The notes beneath the pieces are model-generated. The model did not search any database, was not told the DNA's origin, and saw only the letters and a program-made list of their open reading frames with translations. Below are positions 59,479 to 64,000 of a stretch of DNA of 64,000 nt, one piece after another. Numbering within the stretch: the first letter of the stretch is position 1; each line of letters begins with the position of its first letter. The stretch is from NCBI GenBank assembly GCA_013289705.1, contig JABCZM010000003.1, positions 1-64,000 on the forward strand. The letters are read 5' to 3'. The DNA comes from Candidatus Saccharimonadota bacterium. Its GTDB lineage: Bacteria > Patescibacteriota > Saccharimonadia > Saccharimonadales > UBA4665. A program made the translations under genes and the position numbers.

Positions 59479-59536
59479 GAATAACTCCTTTTGTGTTACC
59501 ATAATCCTATTAAGAAGAGAAATATGCAAGCATAAG

Positions 59537-59566
59537 AAAAAAGCCCTCCTTTCGGAGAGCTTTTTT
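59537..59566. terminator. Bidirectional terminator after 5S rRNA
   Basis: AAAAAAGC-CTCC/GGAG-GCTTTTTT hairpin with TTTC loop and one mismatch. On the minus strand it ends the rRNA operon. Confidence 0.85.
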
Positions 59567-59572
59567 ATAATT

Positions 59573-59684
59573 TGGCACCGTGCTATTTTCCCAGGGGTGG
59601 ACCCCAAGTATTGTAACCGCTACGAGGCTTGACTGCTGTGTTCGGGATGGGAACAGGTATTTCCCTCGCGCCATGGGCACCAAA
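59573..59684 (-). rRNA. rrf: 5S ribosomal RNA
   Basis: The minus strand reads TTTGGTGCCC at the 5' end, contains the conserved CCGAACACAGCAGTCAAGC segment and GGGTCCACCCCTGGGA, and ends GGTGCCAAA, which pairs with the 5' end (two G-U pairs). Ends are approximate. Confidence 0.9.
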
Positions 59685-59977
59685 GCACATGAGACACCCG
59701 CTTTCGCGGGTTTCTCATCGCACCTTACCGAGTGAATCGGCATTTCGCTTGCAGCGAAACCGGTGCTACTCTTCCCAGCCAGTAGTAAACTGAAGCTGAG
59801 CCGAGGTTATTGGTGTCCATGAGTTTTGTTACAAATTCACGGATGAAATTTTGAAAATACAATTTATTCTTTGAAACAAACGAATATTTAATGGTGATAA
59901 ACACCAATAACTAGTCAATTGCTACCTTATATCTTATCTCCAACTAGTAAACCAGCCGGAGAGGCAGATAAAAGGTC
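59685..59977 (-). other. 23S-5S spacer
   Basis: No tRNA found. It contains a GAGA-ACCCGC/GCGGGT-TCTC hairpin (about 59691-59717) and the 3' arm of the 23S processing stem (59903-59922). Confidence 0.7.
59903..59922 (-). promoter_or_regulatory. 3' arm of 23S processing stem
   Basis: ACCAATAACTAGTCAATTGC is perfectly complementary to 63951-63970 across the 23S gene; the 20-bp duplex is the expected RNase III-type substrate. Confidence 0.75.
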
Positions 59978-60257
59978 ATAAAAAGTCGATGGGACTATTA
60001 GTACGCTTCGGCTACATATGTTGCCATACTTCCACCTTGCGCCTATCAAACTGATCGTCTTTCAGTGTCCTCATAGGGAAATCTAATCTTGAGACTAGTT
60101 TCGCGCTTAATATGCTTTCAGCGCTTATCTATTCCGCACATAGCTACCCAACAATGCCCTTGGTAGAACAATTGGTACACCAGCGGTGCGTTCATTCCGG
60201 TCCTCTCGTACTAGGAACAAACTCTCTCAAATTTCCTGACGTCCACAGCGGATATAA

Positions 60258-60291
<34 letters not shown>

Positions 60292-60409
60292 ACGTACCTC
60301 TTTAACCGGCGAACAGCCGGACCCTTGGAAGGTGCTCCCCCTCCAGGATGAGATGAGCCGACATCGAGGTGCCAAACAGCGCCGTCTATGTGAACTATTG
60401 GGCGCTATA

Positions 60410-60440
<31 letters not shown>

Positions 60441-60848
60441 AAAGCGCTGCCGATACCACATTCTTGTACAAATGTACTGACAGCGGAAAACTTACTCCGA
60501 CTTTCGTCCCTGCTTGAGTTGTAGCTCTCACAGTCAAGCTGGCTTTTGCGTATATACTATCGATTCGATTTCCATCCGAACCTAGCCAACCTTTGAACGC
60601 CTCCGATACTCTTTAGGAGGCAACCGCCCCAGTTAAACTACCCATCAGACACGGTCCCGGAACCAGAAGATAGTAACGAGGGGCTCAAAACCTTTAGGTT
60701 TTGTCTCATTACCATTTTGTGGTCCCGGTAAGAATAAGATCGTATTAAGGGAGGTATTTCACTGGCGACTCCACTTTCGCTAGCGCAAAAGCTTCAAAGT
60801 CTCCCTCCTATGCTACACATAATACGACCCGATCCAATGTCAAACTGT

Positions 60849-60880
<32 letters not shown>

Positions 60881-60976
60881 GCGGACAGACGGCATCTTTA
60901 CCGTCAATGCACTTTCACCGAGCTCTTCGCTGAGACAGTACCCATATCATTACGCCATTCGTGCGGGTCAGAACTT

Positions 60977-61681
60977 CAATTTAGTTAGCTATTCGTTTCC
61001 GAATAGATCAGACTATCTTTTCATCTCGCCAGAATTCTTAGGAGTTCCTCTTTGGTATTGCGTCGAAGACCAGATACATTCATAAGATAACTCTCATTAA
61101 TGATTTCCGTAAGATGCTCAACATTTAAGTGTTTTGACTGATTAATCAGTAAGCACGTCCGTGTGAATATCTCAAAATCCTGCGCTTTAGTTGTTCGTAG
61201 TGGATATTCTTGAAAGTGCGGGATGATTCGTGTAATTAGATCACCGATCGAACGTACTTCATATTTGTACATCTGATCGTGTTTACTAAAACGAATTGCA
61301 CCACACCCGAAATAGGCATGAATGTCTTTCAGTACCTGAAGGCTGCGTTTATTCTGTGCGACACTGAAACTTGGTCTTACTTCTATGCCTGTTTTCAGTT
61401 TTGCACGTCGGTTAAAACTAACCGAAAAACAACCTTCTCCATCTACAAATCCTGTTATATACCAAGAAAAATCCGTAAATTCCTTTTTTTGACGAGAGCC
61501 AACGTATTGTACATCTTGTTTCATATGTACCTCTCCTTTCGGATCAGTCGTTACGGCTTCCATTCATTTACATGAATGATTGCCACGGGATTGTCATTGT
61601 GCCAAATATGACACTTTAGATTTCCCCGTTATTAGTTGGTTTACTCTAAGCAGATCACTCTGCTTTTCAGGCAAATTCATT
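60977..61681 (-). other. Group I intron in 23S rRNA
   Basis: 705 bp interrupting the conserved TTGTCAGGT^AAGTTCTGACC near E. coli position 1950. The 5' exon ends in U and the intron ends in G, the group I hallmarks. P1 forms between exon TCAGGT and intron GCCTGA with a U-G pair at the splice site, and P10 between intron GAATTT and 3' exon AAGTTC. A GCAGA/TCTGC P2 hairpin follows. It encodes a homing endonuclease on the same strand. Confidence 0.9.
61021..61524 (-). CDS. LAGLIDADG homing endonuclease of the 23S intron
   Basis: A 167-aa single-motif LAGLIDADG endonuclease (WYITGFVDGEGCFSVSF), expected to work as a homodimer that cuts intronless 23S genes. After the motif come RPSFSVAQNKRSLQVLKDIHAYFG and DLITRIIPHFQEYPL, typical of intron-encoded members of the family. 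ATG 61524 has an AAGGAGAGG ribosome site 6 nt upstream; the frame continues 13 codons upstream into intron structure. The acidic catalytic residue of the motif is intact, so it is probably active. Confidence 0.92.
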   Translation of the reverse strand: MKQDVQYVGSRQKKEFTDFSWYITGFVDGEGCFSVSFNRRAKLKTGIEVRPSFSVAQNKRSLQVLKDIHAYFGCGAIRFSKHDQMYKYEVRSIGDLITRIIPHFQEYPLRTTKAQDFEIFTRTCLLINQSKHLNVEHLTEIINESYLMNVSGLRRNTKEELLRILAR

Positions 61682-61873
61682 ACCTGACAAGGAATTTCGC
61701 TACCTTAGGACGGTTATAGTTACCGCCGCCGTTCACTGGGGCTTCAGTTCGCACCGTGAAGCACTCCCCTTAACCTTCCAGCACCGGGCAGGCGTCAGCC
61801 CGTATACATCCACTTTCGTGTTAGCACAGACCTATGTTTTTGGTAAACAGTTGCATGGGTTCTTTAGCTGCGG

Positions 61874-62060
61874 CCCCCTCACTCTATCAACCACGATAAA
61901 GTCAGTAATTGGGGTCAGCTTTCTAATTGATATGTCTCAAAAGCTTGGTAGACATACATACGTAAGAAGTTAAAAACTTACGTAGTAATCATTGATTGTT
62001 TTCAAAAAGAAAACTGGCTACAATTGTTTGCTTCCTACTCTGATTAACAGAGTGAGGGGG
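61874..62060 (-). other. Expansion of 23S helix 63
   Basis: CCCCCTCACTCT (61874-61885) and AGAGTGAGGGGG (62049-62060) pair and enclose about 160 nt, where common bacteria have about 40 in all. The insert is AT-rich and contains TACGTAAG/CTTACGTA. Confidence 0.75.
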
Positions 62061-63243
62061 CAGGCCTTATTCCGAAGTTACGGCCGCTTGTTTGCCGAGT
62101 TCCTTAGCGAAGAATCACTCGTACACCTTGGTCTTCTCGACCTGAGCACCTGTGTCGGTTTGCGGTACGGATGATGTTGTACACACGATAGATTGCTTTT
62201 CTAGTCAGTACTTTCATTGGAATTCAACCAAAAGGTCGTTTCATTCGTGCCCATTTCTGACACTTAGACGGATATAACCATGAACCCGCTCCAACTAATA
62301 TCCCGCGCACATCTAACAAATACAACACCAGTACGGGAATATTAACCCGTTGTCCATCGCCTACGCTACGCGCCTCGGCTTAGGACCGACTAACCCTGGG
62401 ACGATTACCGTGGCCCAGGAAACCTTGCTCTTTCGGTGGGCAGGATTCTCACCTGCCTTATGGTTACTCATTCCAGCATTCTCACTTGATACCGCTCCAC
62501 CGAACCTCACAGTTCGACTTCTATGCAATATCAACGCTCCTCTACCACGCCACAATAAATTGTGACATCCATATCTTCGGTACTATGCTTAGCCCCGTTA
62601 CATTTTCCGCGCGAGATCTCTTGACTAGTGAGCTGTTACGCACTCTTTAAATGAATGGCTGCTTCTAAGCCAACATCCTAGTTGTTTAAGAAATCTCACC
62701 TCGTTTCCCACTTAGCATAGATTTGGGGACCTTAGATGATGGTCTGGGCTGTTTCCCTTTTGAGCGACGAGCTTAGCCCCGCCGTTCTAACTGCAACGAT
62801 ACCACAGATAGTATTCGTAGTTTGTCAAGGGTGGGTAATCGTAAGACCCCCAGTCCGAAACAGAGCTCTACCCCTATCTGCTACCACGTCACGCTAGCCC
62901 TAAAGCTATTTCGAGGAGAACCAGCTATCTCCGAGTTCGATTAGCATTTCACCACTAACCACAGGTCATCCGGGCGTTTTGCAACACACTACGGTTCGGC
63001 CCTCCACGCACTTTTACATGCGCTTCAGCCTGCCCATGGTTAGGTCACTCGGTTTCGGGTCTATTTATTATTACTTATCGGCCTATTCAGCCTCGCTTTC
63101 ACTGTGCCTCCGTCATATGACTTAGGCTTGCAATAACAAATAACTCGCTGGATCGTTCTACAAAAAGCACGCTGTCACAGAATAAATCTGCTCCAACTCC
63201 TTGTACGCACACAATTTCAGGTTCTATTTCACTCCCCTTCCGG

Positions 63244-63284
<41 letters not shown>

Positions 63285-63950
63285 ATCATACAATATATTT
63301 AGCCTTGGAGGGTGGACCCTCCAGCTTCAGTCAGGATTTCACGTGCCCCGACCTACTCGACACATAAATGATAAAGTTTGCGGCACTTTGCATACCCGGC
63401 TTTCACGGTCTCTGGCCAGTCTTTCCAAACTGTTCTGCTCGCATCGCAATTTTCTAAAACTTTATGCAGGTTGGTGTTAGCGCCTGCTTCCAATCCCGAC
63501 ATCTCCACGAGTGGAGATTTCAGGACTGGTTATTTATATGTCACAACCCTCTTATAACATTCGTCTAACAACTTATTTACCCTTTCATCTATCCTCGAGA
63601 GGATAAATTGCCAGGCAAAAGTCATAAAAGTTTGGGCTCTTCCGCGTTCGCTCGCCACTACTTACGGAATCGTTGTTTACTTTCTATTCCTCGGGGTACT
63701 AAGATGTTTCAGTTCCCCCGGTTACCACATCATCGCCCTATATATTCAGGCAAGTGTCATATGACATTACTCATATGGGGTTTCCCCATTCGGATATCTC
63801 CGGTTCAAAGTTTGATTAGCAACTCCCCGGAGCTTTTCGCAGCTCTCTACGTCCTTCTTCGGTATTGTATGTCAAGGCATCCTTTGTGTGCGCTTGAGTA
63901 ACTTTTTACTAATGTAATGAGGCAAACCCGAAGGTTCATCTCAAAACAGT

Positions 63951-63970
63951 GCAATTGACTAGTTATTGGT
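63951..63970 (-). promoter_or_regulatory. 5' arm of 23S processing stem
   Basis: GCAATTGACTAGTTATTGGT (plus strand), perfect complement of 59903-59922. The remaining bases 63908-64000 are the 3' part of the 16S-23S spacer, with a GAGGCAAACC/GGTTCATCTC hairpin and no tRNA before the window ends. Confidence 0.75.
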
Positions 63971-64000
63971 ATCCACTACTCGAAAGTAATGTCGCTCCAA

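Noticed and set aside
61874-62060. Second group I intron in 23S
   Set aside because: The region lacks the U/G splice-site signature, guide pairing and ORF, and its ends form one continuous helix at a known variable helix.

Overview
The window looks like a chromosomal segment of a Candidate Phyla Radiation (Patescibacteria) bacterium, most likely a Candidatus Saccharibacteria (TM7) relative. Supporting features are a 23S rRNA gene (minus strand) carrying a group I intron with a LAGLIDADG endonuclease, very large repetitive surface proteins, housekeeping genes of reduced size, a class II (B12-dependent) ribonucleotide reductase with NrdR, and almost no biosynthetic pathways. TGA is used as a stop codon (for example by the GNAT gene, the AbrB gene and the small ORF before ileS), which argues against the code-25 lineages (Gracilibacteria, Absconditabacteria). 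The phylum assignment is inference from gene content; no marker tree was run.

Layout. 0-2.6 kb: signal peptidase I (plus) facing parB and parA (minus). 2.8-27.6 kb: a surface block on the minus strand, made of a small single-pass membrane protein, a 1,666-aa kelch-repeat protein, a VapBC module, a small basic protein and a gene of about 5,930 codons (9819-27620) with some ten fibronectin-III-like modules. 27.7-28.6 kb: a non-coding stretch, then rplU, a ParE/Phd module, and an ileS transcription unit (T-box leader, GNAT, 26-aa ORF, ileS). 33.5-38.5 kb: thioredoxin-fold protein, TauE/SafE transporter, nrdJ and nrdR with tandem NrdR-box-like sites. 38.6-44 kb: division and translation genes ftsZ, ftsA, map, adk, yqeY, rpsU and a small HTH regulator. 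44-48.6 kb (plus): priA, def, fmt and a membrane protein. 48.6-52 kb (minus): a P/Q-rich protein, infB and rpsA. 52.3-59.5 kb: an accessory-looking stretch with a P-loop/methyltransferase fusion, MazG, a ROK kinase, an HExxH protein, a KGG protein, gpsA, an AbrB/PIN module and orphans. 59.6-64 kb: 5S and 23S rRNA, with the window ending in the 16S-23S spacer.

Regulation. Many genes have a recognisable -10 box only 6-10 nt before the chosen start codon (lepB, 3662, vapB, ftsA, priA, mazG, ROK kinase, abrB), so leaderless mRNAs seem common. Long leaders stand out by contrast: the ileS T-box, the nrdJ leader, and the KGG leader with an internal terminator.

Most unusual content. (i) Three dispersed hairpin elements of 121-127 bp (27410-27531, 28472-28592, 44116-44242) have a conserved interior but terminal stems that differ in sequence while keeping perfect pairing. 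(ii) Four copies of a short intergenic motif with a covarying mini-hairpin lie between 54.6 and 58.9 kb. (iii) Two long perfect inverted repeats (24 bp and 29 bp) flank rpsU and def. (iv) A P-loop protein lacking the Walker lysine is fused to a DPPY methyltransferase. (v) A giant repetitive gene contains one of the hairpin elements inside its 5' reading frame.
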